A stretch of DNA of 19,828 nucleotides from Bacteroidales bacterium (GTDB taxonomy: Bacteria; Bacteroidota; Bacteroidia; Bacteroidales; Paludibacteraceae): NCBI GenBank assembly GCA_900769555.1, contig CAAGHA010000018.1, positions 1 through 19,828 on the forward strand. Direction: 5' to 3'. The notes below the pieces were generated by a model. It saw nothing but the letters and a program-made list of their open reading frames with translations, was not told the DNA's origin and did no database searches. Position numbers and translations under genes: made by a program. The first letter of the stretch is position 1. Each line of letters starts with the position of its first letter. This document shows positions 5,190 to 13,355 of the stretch, piece by piece.

Positions 5190-7514
5190 ATGTTCAAAAT
5201 AAATTTAATTTATCCGGTGAAAATCAAGTTTGTTCTTGTTCTTCTACTATGTTGTCTTCAAATATCCGCTTTTTCTCAAAAAATGGGTAGTTGGAAGGCC
5301 TTTTTTTCCTACAACAATTGTGAACAGCTTCTTCAAACTGAGGATTTGATTTATTGCCTAAGTGAAGGTTCGTTATTTTCTGTGGATAAAGAACTTGAAA
5401 GTATTTCTGCCTATACTAAAATTAACGGACTAACGGATGGTATTGTTAAGGAAATTGGCTATAGTAAAGAGTTTAAAACCTTGGTTATTGCTTATGACAA
5501 CTGCAATATTGATTTGATGAGAGATGGGAGAATCTATAATATTTCTGACTTAAAAAGAAAGGATATTTCCGGTAAAGTTGTAAATCAAATTTATGTTGAA
5601 GGGAAATATGCCTACTTTGCGTGTGATTTTGGCATTTTGGTGGTAGATATCCCTAAAACGGAAATTGCCGACTCTTACATCATTGGTACAAATGGTGAAT
5701 ATGAATCGGTTACGGAAGTAAAAATCTTAAACGACACTATCTTTGCGCTAACTGCCAATGGTATAAAAAAGGGGGCATTGAATGATAAAAATTTGGCAGA
5801 TTTCTCAAAGTGGGAAAAAATTAACATCCCAACTTTGGAAAATAAAAAAATTTCGCGTCTATGCTCCTTCGCTAATCATCTTATTTTACAGACAAACAAT
5901 GATATTTACAATTATCATAATGGCGTATGTTCTTTGTTAAGGAGTGCTGATTATCTCCCTGTTATCAGTGATGATACTCACTTGATTATTTGGGCAAATG
6001 ATTCTATGCACCTCTATAATGACCTCTTTCAAATTGAATATTCCACACCTTTACCAATGGTGAACGATATGACTTACAATGCTGCAAAAAAGGAATTTTG
6101 GGTAACTATTGAAGAGTTTAATGGGAACTCCTACTTAACAAAATTGATTGATGGTCAAATTTCTTCTAATTATCGTCCGAATGGACCTAAGTCTGCAAGT
6201 GTTGCATTTGTAAAGTATGATTACGATAAAATTGTCGTCGGAAGTGGTGGTCCTTTTGATATTATGGCTCTAAATACTCCTGGATTGGTTCAAATTTGCG
6301 ATAATAATGAATGGATCATAACTGAAGATGAGGATTTCCCGAATGGAACAAAAGTTGATAAAATTCCTTTCGTTGATGTTCTTGATGCAATAATTGATCC
6401 GACAGATCCTCGACGTGTTTATGTTTGTGGATGGAGATCTTTGTTTGAATTTTATGACAATAAACCCTATAAACATTATTGGACCGAGGTTTCGGCTCTT
6501 ACTCCAACAGGAAATAGTATTTTGATTGATGGATTATTTTTTGATAAAGAAAACAATCTTTGGATGTCAAATATGCTATCTCCTTCTCCAATAACTGTTA
6601 AAAAGAATAACGGAGAGTGGCAAACATTGTATTACCCTGAATTAGAGATGAAAGAGACTATCAAAGAGACATATATCAGTGAAAAAGGGTATCTGTTTGC
6701 CGTCTGCCCGCGTTCTGGGCACGGGGTTTTTATTGCAAACTTAAATGGGACTCCTTTTGATGAGAGAGATGACCAACATAAATTCTTCACATCTTTTTTC
6801 GATAAGGATGGAAACAATGTTGCTCCAAATACTTATCGTTGCATCGCTGAAGATAAAAACAACATTATTTGGATTGGAACAGGTTCAGGACCATTGTTGA
6901 TACAGAATCAAGGTGATATTTTTAATCCGGATTTTCGTATTAGCCGAGTTAAAATTACTCGAGAGGATGATGCCAATTACGCAGATTTTTTATTGGCAGA
7001 TGAACAAATTAATGCGATAGTTGTCGATGGTGGAAATAGAAAATGGGTCGGTACAACAACTTCCGGACTATACCTCCTATCTGAAGATGGAACAGAGACT
7101 CTTGAACATTTTACATCTGAAAATAGTCCGATGTCTTCCAACTTCATAATGGATTTGGCTCTAAATGAAGAGACCGGCGAATTGATGATTGCAACCTCCA
7201 CCGGCTTATTTTCTTATATGACAGATGCCACTACCGGCAAAGAGGATTATGCTAACGTTTATGCTTATCCAAACCCTGTTAGGGAGAATTTTGACGGAGT
7301 AATCAGTGTTATTGGCTTGGTAGAAAATAGTTTGGTTAGAATCACGGATGCAGAAGGAAAGGTCGTTCATGAAGATTACTCAAATGGCGGAACTTTCACT
7401 TGGGACGGGAAACAAATGAACGGGAAGAAAGTCTCTACCGGTGTATATTTTGTTTTTGCAACAACAGATGACGGAAGTTCTAAAATGGTGACAAAAATTG
7501 CAATTATTAGATAA
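5190..7514 (+). CDS. porZ: PorZ-like type IX secretion protein (beta-propellers plus sorting domain)
   Basis: The product of 774 residues starts with a signal peptide (MFKINLIYPVKIKFVLVLLL, cleavage likely near ISAFS-Q). A PorZ N-terminal propeller follows, with the typical W.a.FSYnn, SLFSVDKE, INGLTDGIVKEIGY, LVIAYDNCNIDL and FGILVVDI strands. More propeller blades with the two-component-regulator type repeat W.gT..GL follow (for example WIGTGSGPLL and WVGTTTSGLYLL). It ends in a T9SS type A sorting domain, from YPNPV to the terminal IIR. In Porphyromonas gingivalis PorZ is a surface component of the PorU-PorV-PorQ-PorZ attachment complex that joins cargo to anionic lipopolysaccharide. An upstream ATG at 5172 would overlap rdgB by 14 bases; the ATG at 5190 gives a better signal peptide and was chosen. 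Confidence 0.88.
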   Translation: MFKINLIYPVKIKFVLVLLLCCLQISAFSQKMGSWKAFFSYNNCEQLLQTEDLIYCLSEGSLFSVDKELESISAYTKINGLTDGIVKEIGYSKEFKTLVIAYDNCNIDLMRDGRIYNISDLKRKDISGKVVNQIYVEGKYAYFACDFGILVVDIPKTEIADSYIIGTNGEYESVTEVKILNDTIFALTANGIKKGALNDKNLADFSKWEKINIPTLENKKISRLCSFANHLILQTNNDIYNYHNGVCSLLRSADYLPVISDDTHLIIWANDSMHLYNDLFQIEYSTPLPMVNDMTYNAAKKEFWVTIEEFNGNSYLTKLIDGQISSNYRPNGPKSASVAFVKYDYDKIVVGSGGPFDIMALNTPGLVQICDNNEWIITEDEDFPNGTKVDKIPFVDVLDAIIDPTDPRRVYVCGWRSLFEFYDNKPYKHYWTEVSALTPTGNSILIDGLFFDKENNLWMSNMLSPSPITVKKNNGEWQTLYYPELEMKETIKETYISEKGYLFAVCPRSGHGVFIANLNGTPFDERDDQHKFFTSFFDKDGNNVAPNTYRCIAEDKNNIIWIGTGSGPLLIQNQGDIFNPDFRISRVKITREDDANYADFLLADEQINAIVVDGGNRKWVGTTTSGLYLLSEDGTETLEHFTSENSPMSSNFIMDLALNEETGELMIATSTGLFSYMTDATTGKEDYANVYAYPNPVRENFDGVISVIGLVENSLVRITDAEGKVVHEDYSNGGTFTWDGKQMNGKKVSTGVYFVFATTDDGSSKMVTKIAIIR

Positions 7515-7518
7515 ATTT

Positions 7519-7935
7519 ATGGTAATAAGGGATTTAACATCAATAAACGAAACTGCAAAAGAGTTTATTGCTCAAATGGGCGATAACAGATTGTTTTTCT
7601 TTTACGGCGATATGGGCGCCGGAAAAACAACATTCATTCGCGCTATTTGCAAGGAACTTGGCGTAACAGAATCTGTTAATAGTCCTACTTTTGCTATCGT
7701 AAATGAATATACAGATCGAGAGGGAAAGCCAATCTATCATTTCGATTTCTACCGAATTGAAAAAGAAGAAGAGGCATTTGATTTCGGCTACGAAGATTAT
7801 TTCTTTAGCGGAAATCTTTGTTTTGTGGAGTGGCCGGAGAAAATTGAAAACTTAATTCCAAACGAAGGTATATCTGTTTATATACAAGAAGAAGAAAATG
7901 GTGAACGCTCTGTTACATTAAAAGAGAAAGTATGA
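7519..7935 (+). CDS. tsaE: tRNA threonylcarbamoyladenosine biosynthesis ATPase TsaE
   Basis: This small ATPase (138 residues from this start) works with TsaB and TsaD to make t6A at position 37 of ANN-decoding tRNAs. The P-loop GDMGAGKTT is followed by NSPTFAIVNEY, HFDFYRI and CFVEWPEKI, which are the characteristic TsaE motifs. An in-frame ATG at 7498 would overlap porZ by 17 bases; the ATG at 7519, four bases after the porZ stop, matches the usual N-terminus and is preferred. Its stop overlaps the next start as ATGA (7932-7935), indicating translational coupling. Confidence 0.93.
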   Translation: MVIRDLTSINETAKEFIAQMGDNRLFFFYGDMGAGKTTFIRAICKELGVTESVNSPTFAIVNEYTDREGKPIYHFDFYRIEKEEEAFDFGYEDYFFSGNLCFVEWPEKIENLIPNEGISVYIQEEENGERSVTLKEKV

Positions 7936-9056
7936 ATATAGGATTTGATGCAAAACGAGCCTTTTGTAATTCCAGAGGTTTAGGAAATTATAGTCGCAAT
8001 ACAATTCGTATTATGACTCAGGCTTTCCCATCCTATTCTTTTTCTCTATTTACCCCTAAAATTAAAGAGGGGTTAAACGTTAATTTCCCAACTTCAAATA
8101 TAAAAACGATTCTACCCAAAGGTTGCTATGCATACACTCCTCTTTCGTCATTATGGAGAACATCTTCGATTTGTAAAGAGATAAAATCCAATAACATCAA
8201 TCTATACCATGGATTAAGTCATGAACTTCCTTATGGTATTGAAAAAACCGGCGCGAAAACCATTCTCACCATGCACGATGTTATTTTTTTAAAACATCCT
8301 GAATTATACCACCTGTTCGATCGATATGTCTTCAAAAAGAAGTATAAACATGGTTGTGATATAGCCGATAGAATAATTGCCATCAGTCAACAAACAAAGT
8401 TGGAGTTGATGGAATATATGGGAATTGATGAAAATCGTATTGATGTTGTTTATCAAGGCTGCAATCCGATTTTTCATCAGGAAGTTTCGGAGTATGCATT
8501 AAAACAAACAAAAGAACTTTATAATCTTCCTAACGAATTTATGTTGATTGTTTCTGCCATTGAACGCAGAAAAAATCATGAATTGATTCTGAAGTCAATG
8601 AGAGAACCTAAAATAGATCTTCCTTTGGTCATTGTAGGTAGGGGCGATGAATACAAAAAAGAGTTAATAAGGATGGCTAAAGAATGGGGCGTAGAGAAGC
8701 GAATAACATTTCTTACCAACGTAAGAACAGAAACACTTCCCGCTTTGTATAAATTAGCGACTCTGTTTATATATCCTTCTCTTTTCGAAGGTTTTGGTAT
8801 TCCCATCTTAGAATCTCTTACGGTTGGAACACCTGTAATCACTTCAAAGGGGAGTTGTTTTCAAGAAACCGGAGGTGATGCCGCTAAATATGTATCTTCA
8901 GATAACGAAGAAGAATTGGCATCTACCATTCTGCAGTTGCTAGACAACCATGAACTTAGAAAAATAATGGTTCAAAAGGGGTTTAAACATATCCGGAAAT
9001 TTTCGGACCAAACAATAGCAAAAAACCTTATGACAGTTTATAATAAGGTACTTTAA
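7932..9056 (+). CDS. GT4-family glycosyltransferase (GT-B fold)
   Basis: The 374-residue product resembles group 1 glycosyltransferases. The N-terminal half has GLGNYSRNTIRIM (acceptor-side glycine loop) and YHGLSHELPYG, then TMHDVIFLKHPELY. The C-terminal half has VVYQGCNPIF, the donor-site SAIERRKNHELI and the EX7E element in FEGFGIPILESL (EGFGIPILE). That pattern is common in retaining mannosyl- or related transferases of cell-surface polysaccharide. No signal peptide or membrane helix is evident, so it acts at the cytoplasmic side. It is coupled to tsaE by an ATGA overlap. The donor and acceptor cannot be told from the sequence. Position beside porZ hints at surface glycan work, but tsaE between them argues for a simple shared operon. 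Confidence 0.88.
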   Translation: MNIGFDAKRAFCNSRGLGNYSRNTIRIMTQAFPSYSFSLFTPKIKEGLNVNFPTSNIKTILPKGCYAYTPLSSLWRTSSICKEIKSNNINLYHGLSHELPYGIEKTGAKTILTMHDVIFLKHPELYHLFDRYVFKKKYKHGCDIADRIIAISQQTKLELMEYMGIDENRIDVVYQGCNPIFHQEVSEYALKQTKELYNLPNEFMLIVSAIERRKNHELILKSMREPKIDLPLVIVGRGDEYKKELIRMAKEWGVEKRITFLTNVRTETLPALYKLATLFIYPSLFEGFGIPILESLTVGTPVITSKGSCFQETGGDAAKYVSSDNEEELASTILQLLDNHELRKIMVQKGFKHIRKFSDQTIAKNLMTVYNKVL

Positions 9057-9085
9057 TTAATTAAATTTTACTTCGATAATAATAT

Positions 9086-10405
9086 ATGAAAGAGAGAATT
9101 TCCAATGCCTTAAAATCGCTCAAAATAGAGCAGTTAAACGAGATGCAAGAGATGTCACTACGCGCCAACGAATCGGGGCGAAATGTTCTTTTATTATCTC
9201 CAACCGGTTCTGGAAAAACATTAGCATTTTTGCTTCCTCTACTAAAACAACTTAAGATAAACACAGGAGAAAGTCAGGCCTTAATTTTAGCTCCCTCAAG
9301 GGAGTTAGCCCTACAAATCGAACAGATTTTCAAGACTATCACCTCAACCTTTCGTGTTACATGTTGTTATGGTGGTCACTCTCTTGAATACGAAGCTAAG
9401 CAATTAGCGTCCAATCCTGAATTACTGATCGGAACGCCCGGAAGAATCTTAGACCACTTAAAAAGAGGTAATTTTGACCCAAAAAATATATTGTATTTGA
9501 CAATTGATGAATTTGATAAATCGTTAGAGTTGGGATTTCAAGAGGAAATGTCGGAAATCATAAAAGAACTTATCTCTCTAAAAAAGAAGATGTTACTTTC
9601 TGCAACTCGATCGGAGGAAATTCCTGATTTTGTTAAACTACACCATCCCATCGTCCTTGATTTTTTACAAGAGGAAGAAACAGAAAAGTCTTTAACTCTT
9701 TATCGTGTCACCTCCCCTCAAAAGGATAAATTAGAGAGTTTACTTCAACTTATCAAATGTTTAGATGGGGAATCAACGTTGGTATTCTGTAATTATCGAG
9801 AATCTGCAGAACGGATTCATAATTTTTTAAAAAAAAATAAAGCTGTTTGCAAGATTTATCATGGAGGGATGGAACAAATCGAGCGTGAAAAATCTTTGTT
9901 TCAATTCCGCAACAAAAGCATCAACATACTAATATCTACAGATTTAGCATCAAGAGGATTGGATATTGCCGATGTAAAACATATTATACACTACCACATC
10001 CCGGTTAACCAAGAATCCTATACCCATCGCAACGGACGTACGGCTAGAATGTTTGCATCCGGGAATGCATATATTTTATTGCATGAAGAGGAAAAATTAC
10101 CGGATTACATTGATGAGACAACACTACAACCCTTTGAATTGGTTGAGGGAAATAAAAAAATAACACCCCCGACTTGGGCCACATTGTACATTGGGAAAGG
10201 GAAAAAGAATAAAATCAGTAAAGTTGACTTAGTTGGATTTTTGATAAAAAAAGGAGGATTAGAAAAAGATGAAGTTGGAATAATTGAGGTTAAAGAAAAT
10301 TTTTCTTTTGCTACCATAAAGAAAGATAAAATTGATTCTGTGTTAAGTAGAATTAGAAACGAAAAAATAAAGGGAATAAAAACAATTTTCGAATTAGCAA
10401 AATAG
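9086..10405 (+). CDS. DEAD-box-family RNA helicase with DEFD motif II and DbpA C-terminal domain
   Basis: The 439-residue product has a complete SF2 helicase core: SPTGSGKT at 38-45 (Walker A), PSRELA at 70-75, YGG near 95-97, TPGR at 117-120, SAT at 172-174, then STDLASRGLD and HRNGRTAR in the second RecA domain. Motif II reads DEFD (141-144) rather than DEAD; the catalytic acidic pair is kept. The last ~75 residues (from ATLYIGKGKKNKISKVDLVG) match the DbpA RNA-binding domain, which in E. coli and B. subtilis recognises hairpin 92 of 23S rRNA. The likely role is ATP-dependent remodelling in large-subunit assembly. It starts 29 bases after the glycosyltransferase with no obvious promoter, so it is probably read from the same transcript. 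Confidence 0.93.
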   Translation: MKERISNALKSLKIEQLNEMQEMSLRANESGRNVLLLSPTGSGKTLAFLLPLLKQLKINTGESQALILAPSRELALQIEQIFKTITSTFRVTCCYGGHSLEYEAKQLASNPELLIGTPGRILDHLKRGNFDPKNILYLTIDEFDKSLELGFQEEMSEIIKELISLKKKMLLSATRSEEIPDFVKLHHPIVLDFLQEEETEKSLTLYRVTSPQKDKLESLLQLIKCLDGESTLVFCNYRESAERIHNFLKKNKAVCKIYHGGMEQIEREKSLFQFRNKSINILISTDLASRGLDIADVKHIIHYHIPVNQESYTHRNGRTARMFASGNAYILLHEEEKLPDYIDETTLQPFELVEGNKKITPPTWATLYIGKGKKNKISKVDLVGFLIKKGGLEKDEVGIIEVKENFSFATIKKDKIDSVLSRIRNEKIKGIKTIFELAK

Positions 10406-10411
10406 AAGATT

Positions 10412-11197
10412 ATGAATCCATATCTATTAGCACTTATTGGTACCGGATTTACTTTTTTATGCACAAGCATAGGAGCATCATCGGTATTTTTCATAAAGCG
10501 AGGTGCTCATCCCGATTTACAAAAGGTTTTTATGGGCTTTGCCGCCGGAATTATGATTGCAGCATCCATTTGGTCATTGCTGATCCCTGCAATAGATATG
10601 GCTGAAGAATCCGGCAAAGTTGCATGGATACCAGCAGCAGGAGGCTTCCTTCTTGGTGCTGCATTTCTATGGTTGCTCGACACACTTCTACCCCACCTAC
10701 ATCCGGGTAGCTCATCACCGGAAGGACTCAGTTCTTCAATGAAAAGAAGTTCTATGCTCTTTATCGCGGTTACACTACATAATATTCCAGAAGGAATGGC
10801 TGTAGGCCTATCTTTTGGCTTGGCAAGTGATACGATGGGGGTAACCATAGCTAGCGCATTGGCTCTTGGAATTGGTATCGGACTACAAAACATTCCGGAA
10901 GGTGCCGCAATATCTTTACCTCTGAAAGATGAAGGATTTTCGAGTAAAAAAGCATTTTTATACGGAACCTTATCCGGAATAGTAGAACCTATTTCCGGAG
11001 TGTTAGGGGTTCTTTTAATAGGCTCCTTAATTAGCATTATGCCTTGGCTACTCTCTTTTGCTGCAGGAGCTATGATTTATGTGGTAGCAGAAGAGTTGAT
11101 CCCGGAAGCCAATAAAACCGAACACTCCAATCTTGGAACCATCGGCGTTATTTTAGGGTTTGTAATTATGATGGTCTTGGACATCTCACTAGGGTAA
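10412..11197 (+). CDS. ZIP-family metal transporter
   Basis: The 261-residue product is an inner-membrane protein with about eight hydrophobic segments. Two signature metal-binding helices are visible: HNIPEGMAVG from residue 123 and QNIPEGAAISLPL from 159. The variable loop between helices three and four is short (PHLHPGSSSPEGLSSS from about 94) with two histidines. ZIP proteins import zinc, iron or manganese; the substrate is not determinable here. Compared with GufA/ZupT relatives its length is normal. It starts six bases after the helicase stop and ends the plus-strand run. Confidence 0.92.
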   Translation: MNPYLLALIGTGFTFLCTSIGASSVFFIKRGAHPDLQKVFMGFAAGIMIAASIWSLLIPAIDMAEESGKVAWIPAAGGFLLGAAFLWLLDTLLPHLHPGSSSPEGLSSSMKRSSMLFIAVTLHNIPEGMAVGLSFGLASDTMGVTIASALALGIGIGLQNIPEGAAISLPLKDEGFSSKKAFLYGTLSGIVEPISGVLGVLLIGSLISIMPWLLSFAAGAMIYVVAEELIPEANKTEHSNLGTIGVILGFVIMMVLDISLG

Positions 11198-11224
11198 TAT
11201 CAATCATTGATTAGAACCATACAG

Positions 11225-11280
11225 AAAAAGCTGTTTTAAGAAGTTGTTTGAATTTTATTTTAACTTACCTAAAACAGCTT
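11225..11280 (-). terminator. Intrinsic terminator after the nucleoside kinase
   Basis: AAGCTGTTTTA (11228-11238) pairs perfectly with TAAAACAGCTT (11270-11280) around a 31-base loop that could fold further. On the minus strand the stem runs into TTTTT, 44 bases after the kinase stop codon. The plus side has no T-run, so it may stop read-through from the ZIP gene only by hairpin formation. Confidence 0.7.
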
Positions 11281-11323
11281 ATTATATACCAATTCCTGTC
11301 GTCAAAACACTTCTGTTACGGAG

Positions 11324-12991
11324 CTAATAATTGAAGGTACTACCGCCCAAAAATTCTCTCAATAAAGATGTTAAAGGAATCTCTTCTTCATTAATTATCG
11401 AGAATTGACTTAAGAAATTTTTCAAACGCGAAACCTCTTGATATACAGGAGAATTCTCTGGGACATTAGAAAGTAATGGTTCTACAAATTTTTTCAAAAC
11501 GCATAATTCAAATATTAGTGCAGAGTTAAATGTCATATCAGCATTCTCTTGGTATGGGAAAATCCATTTTTGCTCCCCTTCCATCACTTTTGACCATCGA
11601 CTGATGGTTTCTATTGCAGAATAACCTCTGTACTTAAAATCTCTGATAATACGTCTTAACAAACGATTGTCAGTTGTCGGGATCCAATTATGATTATCAA
11701 CAGAGATTGTTGTTAAAGCAGAAACATAAATTCTAAAAATCTTCTCATTATCGATTTTTTCAGTTAACGTAGGATTAAGCGCATGAATTCCTTCAATAAC
11801 CAACATTCCGTTTTGTCCTAACTTTAAGAATTCACCTCTGTACTCTCTTTCTCCCGTTTCAAAATTATAATAAGGAATTTCCACCTCTTCCCCACTCAAC
11901 AACTGATTTACTTGCTTATTAAATAGTTCTAAATCAACTGCATAAATAGACTCAAAATCGTACTCTCCATTTTCATCTCTCGGGGTTTGAGTTCTTGGCA
12001 CAAAATAGTTATCCATTGACAAAGGAATAGGATGAATTCCATTAATAGCAAGTTGTACACTCAAACGCTTACTGAAAGTTGTTTTACCAGAAGATGACGG
12101 ACCTGCAATCAGCACCAGTTTGGCAGAACCTCGCTCATATATAGTATCTGCAATTTTTATTATTTTCTTTTCTTGAAGAGCTTCTGCGACCTTGATAATA
12201 GAAGAAATCTTCTCTTTTTGCCTCACAATCGTATTCATCTCCCCGATATTTCCTAACCCCATAATTTGATTCCATTCTGTATATTCACTAAAAGAATCAA
12301 ACAATTTTTCTTGTGAGAAGAACTCTTCCAATCTATCCGGAGTAGATCGATTAGGGACTTGCAAAAACAAACCATCATGATATAATTTAACATCATAAAT
12401 GTTTACATATCCTGTCGAAGGTACTAAGGGACCTAAAAAACGATCCCACTCGCCATCCAATTCATACACTTTTGTATAAAACTTACCCAACGAAGAGAGT
12501 AATTTAGATACATCAAAGGCATTTTTCTTTTCAAAATAGGCAATAGCCTCCTCCGTCGGAATCGTTTTCATTATAAACGGTATATCATTTTGAACGATCT
12601 CTGCCATCCTCTTTTTTATACAATCAACATCCTCTTGAGTGATTTTTCTATTTAAACCTAACAACTTACAATAATACCCCTTTGAAATTGGATGTTCTAT
12701 CCTTAGTTCTACCCCATTAAACAACTCATGAATAGCTTTGCATAAAATAAAGGAGAGAGAACGAACATAAGCTCTCATCCCCGATGGAGTATCATAACTA
12801 ATAAACAAAACCCGCTTAGGATTATAAACCTTAAATTTTAAATCTCTCGTAACATTGTTTACCTTCGCTACTACTGCCGGATATTTCAGTTTGAATTTTA
12901 AATCTTTATAAATATCCAACAATTCTGTTCCTATCGGATAACTTTTTTTCTCTTGCGAATTTTCGCAAAAAACTTCTATCATATTTTCCAT
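11324..12991 (-). CDS. Nucleoside (uridine-type) kinase with TGS and ThrRS-like N-terminal domains
   Basis: The 555-residue product combines three regions. Residues 1 to about 60 form a TGS-like beta-grasp domain. Residues from about 65 to 240 look like the second additional domain of threonyl/alanyl-tRNA synthetase (LCKAIHELF, IEHPISKGYYCKL). From about 290 there is a phosphoribulokinase/uridine kinase P-loop domain with IAGPSSSGKTTFSKRL (GPSSSGKT at 297-304), then SMDNYFVPR, YDFESIYAVDLELF, VIEGIHALNP and RRIIRDFKYRG. This fusion is frequent in Bacteroidota and Firmicutes genomes and is usually annotated nucleoside kinase. The kinase half would phosphorylate uridine or cytidine for pyrimidine salvage; the role of the tRNA-synthetase-like half is unknown. 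It is a single-gene unit with its own terminator. Confidence 0.9.
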   Translation of the reverse strand: MENMIEVFCENSQEKKSYPIGTELLDIYKDLKFKLKYPAVVAKVNNVTRDLKFKVYNPKRVLFISYDTPSGMRAYVRSLSFILCKAIHELFNGVELRIEHPISKGYYCKLLGLNRKITQEDVDCIKKRMAEIVQNDIPFIMKTIPTEEAIAYFEKKNAFDVSKLLSSLGKFYTKVYELDGEWDRFLGPLVPSTGYVNIYDVKLYHDGLFLQVPNRSTPDRLEEFFSQEKLFDSFSEYTEWNQIMGLGNIGEMNTIVRQKEKISSIIKVAEALQEKKIIKIADTIYERGSAKLVLIAGPSSSGKTTFSKRLSVQLAINGIHPIPLSMDNYFVPRTQTPRDENGEYDFESIYAVDLELFNKQVNQLLSGEEVEIPYYNFETGEREYRGEFLKLGQNGMLVIEGIHALNPTLTEKIDNEKIFRIYVSALTTISVDNHNWIPTTDNRLLRRIIRDFKYRGYSAIETISRWSKVMEGEQKWIFPYQENADMTFNSALIFELCVLKKFVEPLLSNVPENSPVYQEVSRLKNFLSQFSIINEEEIPLTSLLREFLGGSTFNY

Positions 12992-13076
12992 GTCACCAAT
13001 TTTTTAACTTTTTTACTAACAATAAAGAGATCCTGAGTCAATCGCTAAATTTTCCGAAACTCACATCTCTCCTTTT

Positions 13077-13084
13077 CAAATATA
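13077..13084 (-). promoter_or_regulatory. Candidate -7 box for the nucleoside kinase
   Basis: TATATTTG on the minus strand lies about 85 bases before the kinase ATG. An identical box occurs at 13146-13153, at the edge of the inverted-repeat element. Neither has a clear TTTG at the -33 spacing. The rest of 12992-13155 shows nothing else certain, apart from a single ATTTATAGAA at 13104-13113 resembling the element ends. Confidence 0.35.
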
Positions 13085-13155
13085 ACCATCCAGACTCTAC
13101 CTGATTTATAGAAGTCGCATTTATGAGTAATTTACTTTTTACAAACAAATATAAA

Positions 13156-13351
13156 TTTAGGTACCTTCTATAAATTACGATTTTTGTTTCTAAATGTAAT
13201 AAATTCTATTTCAGATGCTTTGAGATTTATTTTGCTATCTTACTTATATTTACTCAGTTACAATGCTTACATCGCTCTTTATAAATATAAACAACCTAAC
13301 TCAAATGCTCATCAAAATCATCTCGAGCTAATTTATAGAACTTACTTTAAA
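13156..13351. mobile_element. Second MITE-like element, about 196 bp, with the same type of ends
   Basis: The left end 13156-13177 ends in TTCTATAAATTA, and the right end 13329-13351 begins with its exact complement TAATTTATAGAA. Outside these 12-mers the ends keep the pattern TTTA..GTA. The four ends of this element and the one at 181-386 share a consensus close to TTTARGGTAAGTTCTATAAATT. The interiors of the two elements are not obviously alike. The right end stops four bases before the pdxB stop codon complement. A 75-codon plus-strand open frame overlapping it (13184-13411) runs into pdxB and is probably meaningless. Flanking bases read TTTA on one side and TAAA on the other, so a TA target duplication is possible but unproven. 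Confidence 0.55.
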
Positions 13352-13355
13352 AAAT

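Noticed and set aside
10105..11037. Minus-strand open frames of 129 and 176 codons opposite the helicase and ZIP genes
   Set aside because: Antisense shadows of well-supported genes, without recognisable domains.
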